This document shows positions 42,373-50,447 of a stretch of DNA of 64,000 bases, piece by piece. Within the stretch, counting starts at the first letter, position 1, and every line of letters starts with the position of its first letter. A program made the position numbers and the translations under genes. The notes beneath the pieces were generated by a model. It saw only the letters and a list, made by a program, of their open reading frames with translations, did no database searches and was not told the DNA's origin. The DNA is from JAVVHH01 sp964613945 (GTDB lineage Bacteria; Pseudomonadota; Alphaproteobacteria; Acetobacterales; Acetobacteraceae), in NCBI GenBank assembly GCA_964613945.1, contig CAZTJC010000005.1, positions 99,453 through 163,452 of the forward strand, in the 5' to 3' direction.

Positions 42373-43318
42373 CTAATCCGCCGTGATCTTGTTTTCGGTG
42401 ACCAGCTTGCGCCAGCGGGTGAACTCGCCGGCCATGAAGTCCCGCAGCGCGGCGGGGCCCTCCGGCCGCAGCGTGATGCCTTCCAGGCGAGCGCGCTCGA
42501 TCATCTCCGGGCTCTTCGCCGCGTCGGCGATGGCCCCGGCCAGTTTGTCCACGATAGGCGCGGGCGTGCCGGCCGGGGCATAGACGGCGTACCAGCTATC
42601 GACGCTGTAGCCCGGCACGGTCGCCGCGATGCTCGGCACGCCCGGCAGCGGCGACTTGCCCTCCGGCGCCGTCGTGCCCAGCGCGCGCAGCCGCTTGTCG
42701 GCGATGAATGGTGCCGAGGCGGCGTTGGTGGCGAACATCATATCTACCCGCCCGCCCAGCACGTCGATCAGCGCCGGTCCGGCGCCGCGATACGGGATAT
42801 GCAGCAACTGGACATGGGCGAGGTTGTCGAACAACTCGCCGGCCAGGTGAGCCGAGGTGCCGCTGCCCTGCGACGCGTAGGAGAGCTTGCCGGGACTCGC
42901 CTTGGCCGCGCCGATCACGTCGGCGACCGAGGCGAGCTTGCTGTCGGCGCGGACCACCAGGACATTGTAGGAGCTGCCGATCAGCGAGACCGGCGTGAAG
43001 GCCTTCTCCGTATCGAACGGCAGGTTGTGCTGCATGCTGGGATTGACCGCATGCGCCAGCGTGGCCACCAGCAGCGTGTAGCCGTCCGGCGCAGCCTTGG
43101 CGACGTAGTCGGAGCCGATCATCGTGCTAGCGCCGGGCCGGTTGTCGACGAGCACGGTCTGGCCGAGCGACTTCGTCAGCAGGGTGCCGAGCGTCCGCGC
43201 GATGGAATCGGTGCCGCCGCCGGGCGAGAACGGCACGACGAGGCGGATCGGCTTGTCGGGATAGGCGGCCCATGCCGGCGCTGCGGCCAGCAGGCCAACC
43301 CCCAGCAAGGCGGCGATC
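42373..43318 (-). CDS. Bug family receptor, 5' end lost in gap
   Basis: The visible 314 codons begin inside the signal peptide (ALLGVGLLAAAPAWA) and continue YPDKPIRLVVPFSPGGGTDSIARTLGTLL, NRPGASTMIGSDYVAKAAPDGYTLL, SYASQGSGTSAHLAGELF and HIPYRGAGPALIDVLGGRVDMMF. Only the first few residues are missing. It is a periplasmic carboxylate receptor, first structural gene after the IclR regulator on this strand. Confidence 0.93.
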
Positions 43319-43418
43319 NNNNNNNNNNNNNNNNNNNNNNNNNNNNNNNNNNNNNNNNNNNNNNNNNNNNNNNNNNNNNNNNNNNNNNNNNNNNNNNNNN
43401 NNNNNNNNNNNNNNNNNN
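43319..43418. other. Assembly gap (100 N)
   Basis: A 100-base placeholder that removes the 3' end of the IclR regulator and the 5' end of the Bug receptor. The true gap must hold roughly the last 50-60 codons of a normal IclR protein, so it is probably longer than 100 bases. Confidence 0.98.
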
Positions 43419-44017
43419 GGCTGCCAGCGGACGGCGCAGTAGCCATGCTGCTCGAGTTCCTCGAAGGAGCGATCGATCTCGCGCTGCAGGCGCAGCCAGT
43501 CGCGCGGCCGGCGGTGGGCAATGGCCGAGAGCGCAGGCGCCCGCTCCTCCGCCGGCAGTGCCCAGAGATAAGCGCGTCCGAGCGAGGTCAGCTCCATCGG
43601 CACGCGGGCGCCGGAGACGACGGTGCGGATACGCGCGCGATGGCTGGTGCGGAACGATTCCAGATACACCATGGAATCGCCGTCCGGGGCGGCTAGCCCG
43701 ATGTTGACCCGCCACTCCGCCGCCTGCGCGCGCATCACCGGGCCGATGGCGGACAGGATCGGCGAGCTCAATCGCATGGCATGCGCCAGGCTCAGCACGG
43801 CCGGGGCCAGGCGGTAGGCGCGGGCCGCCGGGTCGTGCTCGAGGAAACCGGCGTCCACGAGCGTCTGCGTCAGCCGGCTGACGGTCGATTTGGCGAGCCC
43901 GGTGCGGTCGGCGAGTTCGCCGTTGCCGAGCAGAGTGAGCCCCGGCTTGAAGGCGCGCAGGATCGCGACGCCCCGCGTGAGCGAGCGATTGCCCCCGAAG
44001 CGGTCCACAGTATCCAT
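43419..44017 (-). CDS. IclR family transcriptional regulator, 3' end lost in gap
   Basis: About 199 residues are visible of a usual 250-260. The winged helix-turn-helix is at about 10-75 (RSLTRGVAILRAFKPG, GELADRTGLAKSTVSRLTQTLVDAGFLEHD). The effector domain begins with RLAPAVLSLAHAM and includes NIGLAAPDGDSMVYLESFRT and PMELTSLGRAYLWALP, typical of IclR. The palindrome at 44024-44040 lies just upstream of its start. It faces a divergent operon (44164 onward) and leads the Bug-hydratase-synthetase group, so it probably regulates both. Confidence 0.9.
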
Positions 44018-44023
44018 CCAACA

Positions 44024-44040
44024 ATTCCATCACGTGGAAT
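44024..44040. promoter_or_regulatory. IclR-type operator palindrome
   Basis: ATTCCATCACGTGGAAT is a perfect inverted repeat with 6-base arms and a 5-base centre, 7 bases upstream of the IclR start codon. Many IclR regulators bind sites of the form TTCCGC-N3-5-GCGGAA, which is similar. Likely autoregulation and control of the divergent operon. Confidence 0.6.
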
Positions 44041-44163
44041 AGCGAGTGTCTATCGGCGGAACCGTCGTGTCACACTAAGCTATCAGGTCGGCGGCTCAAC
44101 GCACGGCCGAGGGGGAACACGGCCAATGACGATCCGCAGCCCGTCGGCTACAGCCTAAGCGCC

Positions 44164-44712
44164 ATGCGCCTCCCCGACCTCACCCCCGAACAGATGGACC
44201 CCACGCAGCGCGAGGTGGTCGAAGAAGCCGTCGCCGGGAAGCGCGGCCGCATCCCGGGGCCGCTGCGCCTCTGGATCCGCAGCCCGGAACTGGGGCGGCA
44301 CGCGCAGCGGCTCGGCGCCTTTCTCCGCTACGACACCACGCTCGGGCCGCGCTTGTCCGAACTCGCCATCCTGGTCACGGCGCGGCGCTGGACGGCGCAT
44401 TACGAGTGGTTCGCGCACAAGCGGGAGGCGCTGAAGGCCGGGCTGGACCCGGCGATCATCACCGCCATTGCCACGCGGCAAGCGCCGAGCTTCGGAGATC
44501 CGGCGGAGCAGGCCGTCTACGACTATGCCATTGCCCTGCACGAGACGCATCGCGTGCCGCAGCCGATCCATCACGCCGCCGTCGCCGCGCTGGGAGAGCG
44601 CGGCGTGGTCGAGCTGGTCGGCTTGCTCGGGTACTACACGCTCGTCGCCATGACCCTCAACGCCTTTGAGTTCGAGTTGCCCGAGGGCGAGCAGCCCGAG
44701 TTGCAGGATTAA
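44164..44712 (+). CDS. Carboxymuconolactone decarboxylase family protein
   Basis: 182 residues, all-helical. The core RLSELAILVTARRWTAHYEWFAHKREALKAGL (about 62-93) is the CMD domain of the non-redox type: no CxxC as in AhpD, but the E-W-x-x-H arrangement of gamma-carboxymuconolactone decarboxylases and related proteins. It is followed 3 bases later by an SDR gene. A role in breakdown of lactones or muconate-like ring-cleavage products is plausible but unproved. Confidence 0.87.
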   Translation: MRLPDLTPEQMDPTQREVVEEAVAGKRGRIPGPLRLWIRSPELGRHAQRLGAFLRYDTTLGPRLSELAILVTARRWTAHYEWFAHKREALKAGLDPAIITAIATRQAPSFGDPAEQAVYDYAIALHETHRVPQPIHHAAVAALGERGVVELVGLLGYYTLVAMTLNAFEFELPEGEQPELQD

Positions 44713-44715
44713 GCG

Positions 44716-45510
44716 ATGCGATTGAATGGTAAGGTGGCGCTCATAACCGGCGCGGGCAGCGTCGGCCCGGGCTGGGGCAACGGACGCGCGGCGGCCGTCA
44801 TCTTTGCTCAGGAAGGCGCGGAGATCTTCGCAGTTGACCGCGACCTCGCCGCGATGGAGGAAACCGTCGCCCTTGCCGCCGAAGCGGGGCAGCGCATCAC
44901 GCCGTTCGCCTGCGACGTCACCGACCCGGCACAAATCGAGGCCACCGTCGCCGCCTGTATCGAACGGTTCGGCCGGGTCGACGTGCTGGTCAACAATGTC
45001 GGCGGTTCCGCCCCCGGCGGCGCGGTAGCGCTGTCGGAAGCCGCGTGGGACCGGCAGTTCGACTTTAACCTCAAGAGCGTTTTCTTAACCTGCAAGCATG
45101 TCATTCCGCACATGGAGCGGGCCGGCGGCGGATCGATCATCAACACCGCCTCGACCTCGGCCATCCGCTGGACCGGCGCGGCGCAGGTCGCCTACGCCGC
45201 GTCCAAGGCGGGAGTGATCCAGTTCTCGCGCGTCACCGCGGTCGAGTACGCGCCCAAGCGCATCCGGGTGAACACGGTGATCCCCGGCCAGATGCACACC
45301 CCCATGGTCGAAACCCGGCTGGCCGGTCAGCGCGCCGGCGGCGACGTGGCGACCTTGCTGAAGACGCGGCAAGCCCGCATCCCGCTCGGCTTCATGGGCG
45401 ACGGACGTGACACGGCATACGCCGCCCTGTTCCTCGCCTCCGACGAGGCGCGCTTCATCACCGGCACCGAGATCATCGTCGATGGTGGCATGTCCGCCCG
45501 CTGCGATTGA
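44716..45510 (+). CDS. SDR family oxidoreductase
   Basis: 264 residues. The glycine motif is extended: ALITGAGSVGPGWGNGRAAAV (9-29), seen in a subgroup of catabolic SDRs. Next come DVTD, NNVGGSAPGG, and the catalytic Ser in NTASTSAI with YAASKAGVIQFSR. The C-terminal FITGTEIIVDGGM is canonical. Likely an NAD-linked dehydrogenase acting on a hydroxylated intermediate handled by the neighbouring LigI-like hydrolase. Confidence 0.92.
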   Translation: MRLNGKVALITGAGSVGPGWGNGRAAAVIFAQEGAEIFAVDRDLAAMEETVALAAEAGQRITPFACDVTDPAQIEATVAACIERFGRVDVLVNNVGGSAPGGAVALSEAAWDRQFDFNLKSVFLTCKHVIPHMERAGGGSIINTASTSAIRWTGAAQVAYAASKAGVIQFSRVTAVEYAPKRIRVNTVIPGQMHTPMVETRLAGQRAGGDVATLLKTRQARIPLGFMGDGRDTAYAALFLASDEARFITGTEIIVDGGMSARCD

Positions 45511-45517
45511 GCCGGCA

Positions 45518-46360
45518 ATGATCGATCTGCCAAATTTCCGCCCTCCGCCGGGAAGCTGCAACGCACATTGCCACGTGTTCGGCCCGTTCGAGCGTTTCCC
45601 CATCCCGCCCGACCGCAGCTTCGTGCCGCCGCTGGCGCCAGAGACGGCGTTGCGCCAGCTCGACGACCGGCTTGGCTTCGATCGCGCCGTGCTGGTGCAG
45701 AGCCAGGGTCACGGCTTCGACCACAGCGCAGTGTTCGACGCGCTGGCGGCCGGCGGCGGCCGTTATCGCGGCGTTGCGCTGATCCGGCCGAGCACGCCGA
45801 ACGACGAGATCGCGCGGATGGACGCTGCCGGGTTCTGCGGCGCGCGCTTCAGCTTCATGCCCCATCTCGGCAACCCGGACCTCGACACGGTCCGGGCGGT
45901 GATCGCGCGGGTGCGCCCGTTCGGTTGGCATATCGCGATCCATGTCGCTGGCAACGGCCTCGTCGACATGGAGGCATTCATCGCCGGAATCGAGGCGCCA
46001 TTGGTGATCGACCACATGGGGCGCCCGAACGACCTCAAGCCGAACAGCCCGCCGATCGACGCGCTGTGCCGGCTGCTCGATGGCGGCCGGGTCTGGGTCA
46101 AGCTGAGCGGCGCCGACCGGCTGACACACCAGCACACGCCCTACGCGGAGGCGCTCCCGATCGCGCAACGCCTCGCCGCCCACGCGCCGGAGCGTACGCT
46201 TTGGGGCACCGATTGGCCACACGTGAACCTCGACGGCCCCATGACCGACGATGCCGCGTTGGTCGACCTGATCCCGCAAATGGTGCCCTCGGCGGCGGGC
46301 CGGCAAGCCATGCTGGTCGACAACCCGGCCGCCTTCTTCGGCTTCGACAAGGCGGCCTGA
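45518..46360 (+). CDS. Amidohydrolase-superfamily hydrolase (2-pyrone-4,6-dicarboxylate hydrolase-like)
   Basis: 280 residues from the ATG at 45518 (MIDLPNFRPPPGSCNAHCHVFGP). HxH in NAHCHVFGP, the His in IAIHVAGNG, IDHMGRP and the Asp in WGTDWPHVN outline the metal-independent or mononuclear branch (amidohydro_2) to which LigI belongs. LigI hydrolyses the lactone 2-pyrone-4,6-dicarboxylate in protocatechuate 4,5-cleavage. Presence of a CMD-family protein and a TctAB uptake system supports a role on a dicarboxylic lactone, though the precise substrate is uncertain. Confidence 0.88.
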   Translation: MIDLPNFRPPPGSCNAHCHVFGPFERFPIPPDRSFVPPLAPETALRQLDDRLGFDRAVLVQSQGHGFDHSAVFDALAAGGGRYRGVALIRPSTPNDEIARMDAAGFCGARFSFMPHLGNPDLDTVRAVIARVRPFGWHIAIHVAGNGLVDMEAFIAGIEAPLVIDHMGRPNDLKPNSPPIDALCRLLDGGRVWVKLSGADRLTHQHTPYAEALPIAQRLAAHAPERTLWGTDWPHVNLDGPMTDDAALVDLIPQMVPSAAGRQAMLVDNPAAFFGFDKAA

Positions 46361-46364
46361 CCCG

Positions 46365-46790
46365 ATGCTGAACAATCGTGACCTCTTGCGCGGGGTCTGC
46401 CTGATCGGCATCGCGCTGGTGTTCGGCGTGCCGGCGCTGCAATACCCGATCGGCGACCTCGCCCGCGCCGGACCCGGCATGTTCCCGCTCTTCGTCAGTA
46501 GCTTGCTGCTGCTCGTCGGCATCGCGACGGTGATCCGCTCCCGCTTCGTGGAGCGGAGCCCGATGACGTTCAGCGTCAAGAACGTGGGGCTAATTCTCGG
46601 CAGCCTGGTCGCGTTCGCGGTCCTGTCGCGGCTGGTGAACATGACGCTCGGCATCATCGCCCTGGTGTTCTGCGCCGCAGCGGCGGCCCCGCCCTACTCG
46701 GTCATCCGCAACCTGCAGATCGCCGCCGTGCTGATCGCCATCGCCTACGCGTTCCAACGCCTGTTCGGCCTCGAACTGAACCTTTACTGA
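46365..46790 (+). CDS. Tripartite tricarboxylate transporter, small permease subunit (TctB family)
   Basis: 141 residues, four membrane helices. The hallmark ARAGPGMFPLFVSSLLLLVG (about 33-52) is clear. The stop overlaps the TctA start (TGATG), and the hydrolase ends 4 bases upstream. It completes the transporter with TctA; the receptor must come from the Bug genes on the opposite strand (42373 or 38451) or elsewhere. Confidence 0.9.
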   Translation: MLNNRDLLRGVCLIGIALVFGVPALQYPIGDLARAGPGMFPLFVSSLLLLVGIATVIRSRFVERSPMTFSVKNVGLILGSLVAFAVLSRLVNMTLGIIALVFCAAAAAPPYSVIRNLQIAAVLIAIAYAFQRLFGLELNLY

Positions 46791-48277
46791 TGGAAACGCT
46801 GCACAACCTCGCCTTCGGCTTCGAGCATGCGCTGGCGTGGCAGAACCTGATGTTCTGCGCCATCGGCTGCACCGTCGGCACGCTGGTCGGGCTGTTACCC
46901 GGGCTCGGGCCGTTGGCAACCATCAGCCTGCTGCTGCCGCTGACCTACTCGCTGCCGCTGGACGGCTCGCTGATCATGCTGGCTGGCATCTATTATGGCG
47001 CGCAATACGGCGACAGCGTCAGCGCGATCACCATGAAGATGCCGCACGCCAGCAGCATCGTCGCCTGCATCGACGGCTACGCGATGACGCTGAAGGGGCA
47101 GACCGGGCTCGCCCTGTTCACCGCCGGGTTCTCTAGCTTCATCGGCGGCACGGTGGCGTTGTTCGTGCTCGCGGTATTGGCGCCGGCGCTGGGCGATGCG
47201 GCGCTGATGTTTGGCCCGGCGGAATATACCACCTTGGTGATGCTCGGCTTCTTCTGCGTCAGCTTTGTCACCACCGGCAATTTGCTGAACGGGCTGGCGA
47301 TGTGCCTGATCGGCGTGCTGCTTGGCCAGGTCGGCACCGACGTCAATAGCGGACTGGCGCGCTTCACCTTCGGGCTGCACTCGCTTGATGACGGGATCGG
47401 CCTGGTCAGCATCGCGCTGGGCTGCTTCGGCATCGCTGAGATCACCAAGAACCTCGACAACCGTGAGCACCGGTCGCCGTTCACCGGCGCGATCAAGCTG
47501 ATGCCGAGCTGGAGCGAGTTCAAACGCATCATTCCGAGCGCCTTGCGGGGCAGCGTCGCCGGCTCGGTACTGGGGTTGATGCCGGGCGGCGGGCCGGTTA
47601 TCGCGCAGTTCGCGGCCTATGCGATTGACAAGAAGTTCAGCAAGTACCGCGACGAGATCGGCACCGGCATCCTCGAGGGCGTTGCCGGCCAGGCGGCGGC
47701 CGATGAGGCGGCGGCACGCACTAGCTTCATTCCGCTGATGAGCATCGGGATCCCGGAGAACCCGGTCATGGCGCTGATGATGGCCGCCTTTATCATCAAA
47801 GGCATCCAGCCCGGCCCGAACATGATCCCGGAGCACCCGGACCTGTTCTGGGGGCTGGTGGCCAGCATGTGGGTCGGCAACTGCTTTCTGCTGTTCCTCA
47901 ACGTGCCGCTGGTCCGCTACTGGCTGTCGGTGTTCAAGATTCCCTATCGCGTGCTGTTCCCGGCGATCCTGTTCTTCTGCTGTATCGGCACGTTCAGCGT
48001 GAACAACAATCTCAACGACATCTACATCACCGCATTCTTCGGCGTGCTCGGCTACACCTTCATGCGCCTGCAACTTGACCCGTCACCGTTGATGCTCGGC
48101 TTCATCCTGGGACCGATGCTGGAGGAGAACCTGCGGCGCGCTTTGTTGCTCAGTCATGGCGACTTCTCCGTCTTCGTGACCCGGCCGATCAGCGGCGTGT
48201 TCGTGGGGATCGTCGCGCTGTTAATTGTCTGGCAACTGGTAAAGTTCGCGACCAAGCAGTCTCGATCACACGCTTGA
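46790..48277 (+). CDS. Tripartite tricarboxylate transporter, large permease subunit (TctA family)
   Basis: 495 residues, about 12 helices. Signature loops are LVGLLPGLGPLATISLLLPLTY (about 34-55) and GLMPGGGPVIAQFAAYAIDKK, plus SIGIPENPVMALMMAAFIIKGIQPGP. It is the second TctA in the window and differs widely from the one at 718. Its last 12 bases overlap the convergent LysR gene. Confidence 0.93.
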   Translation: METLHNLAFGFEHALAWQNLMFCAIGCTVGTLVGLLPGLGPLATISLLLPLTYSLPLDGSLIMLAGIYYGAQYGDSVSAITMKMPHASSIVACIDGYAMTLKGQTGLALFTAGFSSFIGGTVALFVLAVLAPALGDAALMFGPAEYTTLVMLGFFCVSFVTTGNLLNGLAMCLIGVLLGQVGTDVNSGLARFTFGLHSLDDGIGLVSIALGCFGIAEITKNLDNREHRSPFTGAIKLMPSWSEFKRIIPSALRGSVAGSVLGLMPGGGPVIAQFAAYAIDKKFSKYRDEIGTGILEGVAGQAAADEAAARTSFIPLMSIGIPENPVMALMMAAFIIKGIQPGPNMIPEHPDLFWGLVASMWVGNCFLLFLNVPLVRYWLSVFKIPYRVLFPAILFFCCIGTFSVNNNLNDIYITAFFGVLGYTFMRLQLDPSPLMLGFILGPMLEENLRRALLLSHGDFSVFVTRPISGVFVGIVALLIVWQLVKFATKQSRSHA

Positions 48278-49177
48278 TGTCGAGGTGGGTCTGGCAGCCG
48301 GTTGTGTGACCTCCTGCCGGACCCAGGTCGCGAAGGCCCGGCCTTTTGATCCTGGAGGCCGGGCCTCGGGCCAGACGACGAAGTGTCCGAGCGGTCGCTG
48401 CACCGGCTGATCGAACAAGGTGACGAGGCGACCTGTTTTCAGGTCCTCCGCCAGCAAGCTCATCTGGCCGATCGCGATCCCGAGCCCATCGATCGCCGCT
48501 TGTAGGGTAAGAACTGAACTGGAGAACTCGGCGCCGGGTTGCAGCAGCTTTGGATGACCCACGGCGGTCAGCCAATCCGGCCAATCCCGCCGCCGGTAAT
48601 GGGAGTGCAACATGCGGTGCCGCCCCAGCATGGTGGGCACGTCGGACACCTCCGTCACTAGGCGCGGGCTGCAGACCGGCTGGATGATGTCCGGCATGAG
48701 CAGATGGCTTTCCAGGCCCGGCCAGCGGCCCGTGCCGAACTGGATGGCGAGATCCACCTCGTCGCGATCGAAGTCGACCGGGGCGGCCGTCGTGCTGAGC
48801 TGGATCTCGATCTCAGGATGCAACGCGTTGAAGCGTGGCAAGCGCTGCAGCAGCCATTTGACGGCAAACGTGGCGTAGACCCGCAACCGCACCGGTTCGC
48901 ACCCCGAACTGATCCGCGCCATGGCAGTCGCCTGCTTGATCTGGTCCAGAGCCGGCGCCGTTTCGTTCCAGAAACGCCGGCCTGCCTCCGTCATCGCCGT
49001 TCCGCTAGCAGCGCGCACGAACAGGCGCTGGCCGATGAAGCCTTCCAGCAACGCAATCTGCCGGCTGACTGCCGACTGTGTGACCCCCAGCGCGGTGGCT
49101 GCCGCCGTGAAGCTGCTCAGCCGGCCCACGGCGACGAACACGCGCAGCGCGTTCAACGGCGGCAACAACTCGGCCAA
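48266..49177 (-). CDS. LysR family transcriptional regulator (GcvA-like)
   Basis: 303 residues. N-terminus PPLNALRVFVAVGRLSSFTAAATALGVTQSAVSRQIALLE is the LysR helix-turn-helix with the LNALR opening of the GcvA group. The effector domain follows (VRLRVYATFAVKWLLQRLPRF, DEVDLAIQFGTGRWPG). It is divergent from the large acyl-CoA/Liv operon starting at 49280, and a T-N11-A palindrome lies between them, so that operon is its likely target. Confidence 0.92.
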   Translation of the reverse strand: MAELLPPLNALRVFVAVGRLSSFTAAATALGVTQSAVSRQIALLEGFIGQRLFVRAASGTAMTEAGRRFWNETAPALDQIKQATAMARISSGCEPVRLRVYATFAVKWLLQRLPRFNALHPEIEIQLSTTAAPVDFDRDEVDLAIQFGTGRWPGLESHLLMPDIIQPVCSPRLVTEVSDVPTMLGRHRMLHSHYRRRDWPDWLTAVGHPKLLQPGAEFSSSVLTLQAAIDGLGIAIGQMSLLAEDLKTGRLVTLFDQPVQRPLGHFVVWPEARPPGSKGRAFATWVRQEVTQPAARPTSTSSV

Positions 49178-49201
49178 AGAACGCCTCCATGACTAAAACT
49201 C

Positions 49202-49216
49202 ATGGCACCATGCCAT
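49202..49216. promoter_or_regulatory. LysR-type operator palindrome
   Basis: ATGGCACCATGCCAT has perfect 5-base arms (ATGGC/GCCAT), a 5-base centre and a T-N11-A core (T49203, A49215). It lies 24 bases upstream of the LysR start and 63 bases before the acyl-CoA dehydrogenase start, the usual position of a LysR box in a divergent promoter. Confidence 0.55.
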
Positions 49217-49279
49217 CTGGGAAGTTGTTGGTCGAGCGACCCGGGCGCAGGAGTGCTGACGTCAGGAGACCAGCCGACC

Positions 49280-50443
49280 GTGGATTTCAGCTTCACCGAG
49301 GACCAGAAACTGTTCGCCGAGTCGGTTCGGCGCTGGGCCGACGACAAGCTGGCACCGGGCGCCCTGGCCCGGGCGCACGACCCGTATTTCCCGTTCGACG
49401 TTGCCAAGATGGCCGCGGAACAGGGGCTGCTCGGCATCACCATCCCCGAGGCTGATGGCGGACAGGGTGGCACGCTGATGGACGCGGTAATCGCCATCGA
49501 GCAAGTGGCCGCCGCCTGCCCCCGCTCGGCCGACGTGATCCAGGCCGGCAATTTTGGGCCGATCCGCACCTTCGCCGAATATGCCACCGACGATCAGAAG
49601 GCGCGCTTCCTGCCGGATCTGCTGGCCGGCAGGAACTCGATCTCGCTGGGCATGAGCGAGCCCGATGCCGGTTCGGCGGCAACGGAACTGCGCACCACCG
49701 CCCGGCTGGACGACGATCATTACGTCGTCGATGGCAGCAAGGTGTTCGGCACGCACAGCGCGGAAGCGTCGCTCTACCTGATCTATCTCCGCTTCGGCCC
49801 GGGGCTCGACGGCATCGGCTCCATGCTGATCGAGCGCGGCACGCCGGGCTTCACCGTGGGCAGCCCGTCCCGCTTCCTCAACGGCGAGGAGTGGAGCACG
49901 CTCTACTTTGAGAATTGCCGGGTGCCGCAGGCCAACCTGCTGCTCGGGCCCGGTGGCTTCAAGAAGCAGATCGCCGCCTTCAATGCCGAGCGCATCGGCA
50001 ACACGGCGCGCAGCCTAGCCGTAGGTACTTATGCGTTCGAGCGCGCCAAAGAGCACGCCACGACCCGGCGGCAATTCGGCAAGGCGCTTTGCGAGTTCCA
50101 GGGCCTGCAGTGGAAGTTCGCCGACATGGCACTGAAGCTCGAGGGCGCGCGGCTACTGCTGTATCGGGCCGCGATCAATGCCGATCGCGGCTTGCCAACC
50201 GCGTATGAAACCACCTTGGCCAAGCTCGCCTGCAACCAAGCCGGCTTCGATGTCGCCAACGAAGCCATCCAGATCATGGGCGGCACCGGCTTCAGCGAGG
50301 AGTCGCTGGTCGAATACTGCATGCGACGCTGCCGCGGCTGGATGATCGCTGGCGGCTCGATCGAGATGATGAAGAACCGGCTGGCGGAAGAAGTGTTCGA
50401 CCGCCGCTTCTCCCAGCGGCCGCCGCGCGCGGCGCAAGCCTGA
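49280..50443 (+). CDS. Acyl-CoA dehydrogenase
   Basis: 387 residues from GTG at 49280 (VDFSFTEDQKLFAESVRRW), with CAGGAGA upstream; the longer frame from 49202 would contain the LysR operator. The domains are N-terminal helical, middle beta (ISLGMSEPDAGSAATELRTTA) and C-terminal helical (RRQFGKALCEFQGLQWKFADM, AIQIMGGTGFSEE). The position of the usual catalytic Glu (YEGT in medium-chain enzymes) reads IAGGS, so it is absent. Glu237 in FNAERIGNTAR aligns with the alternative base of isovaleryl-CoA dehydrogenase. Alpha-beta oxidation of a short or branched acyl-CoA is likely. Spacing to the next gene is 4 bases. Confidence 0.92.
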   Translation: MDFSFTEDQKLFAESVRRWADDKLAPGALARAHDPYFPFDVAKMAAEQGLLGITIPEADGGQGGTLMDAVIAIEQVAAACPRSADVIQAGNFGPIRTFAEYATDDQKARFLPDLLAGRNSISLGMSEPDAGSAATELRTTARLDDDHYVVDGSKVFGTHSAEASLYLIYLRFGPGLDGIGSMLIERGTPGFTVGSPSRFLNGEEWSTLYFENCRVPQANLLLGPGGFKKQIAAFNAERIGNTARSLAVGTYAFERAKEHATTRRQFGKALCEFQGLQWKFADMALKLEGARLLLYRAAINADRGLPTAYETTLAKLACNQAGFDVANEAIQIMGGTGFSEESLVEYCMRRCRGWMIAGGSIEMMKNRLAEEVFDRRFSQRPPRAAQA

Positions 50444-50447
50444 GACG

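Noticed and set aside
41629..43318. Plus-strand frame of 692 codons
   Set aside because: Antisense to the enoyl-CoA hydratase and Bug genes and continued through N; rich in Arg/Gln/His, with no domain.
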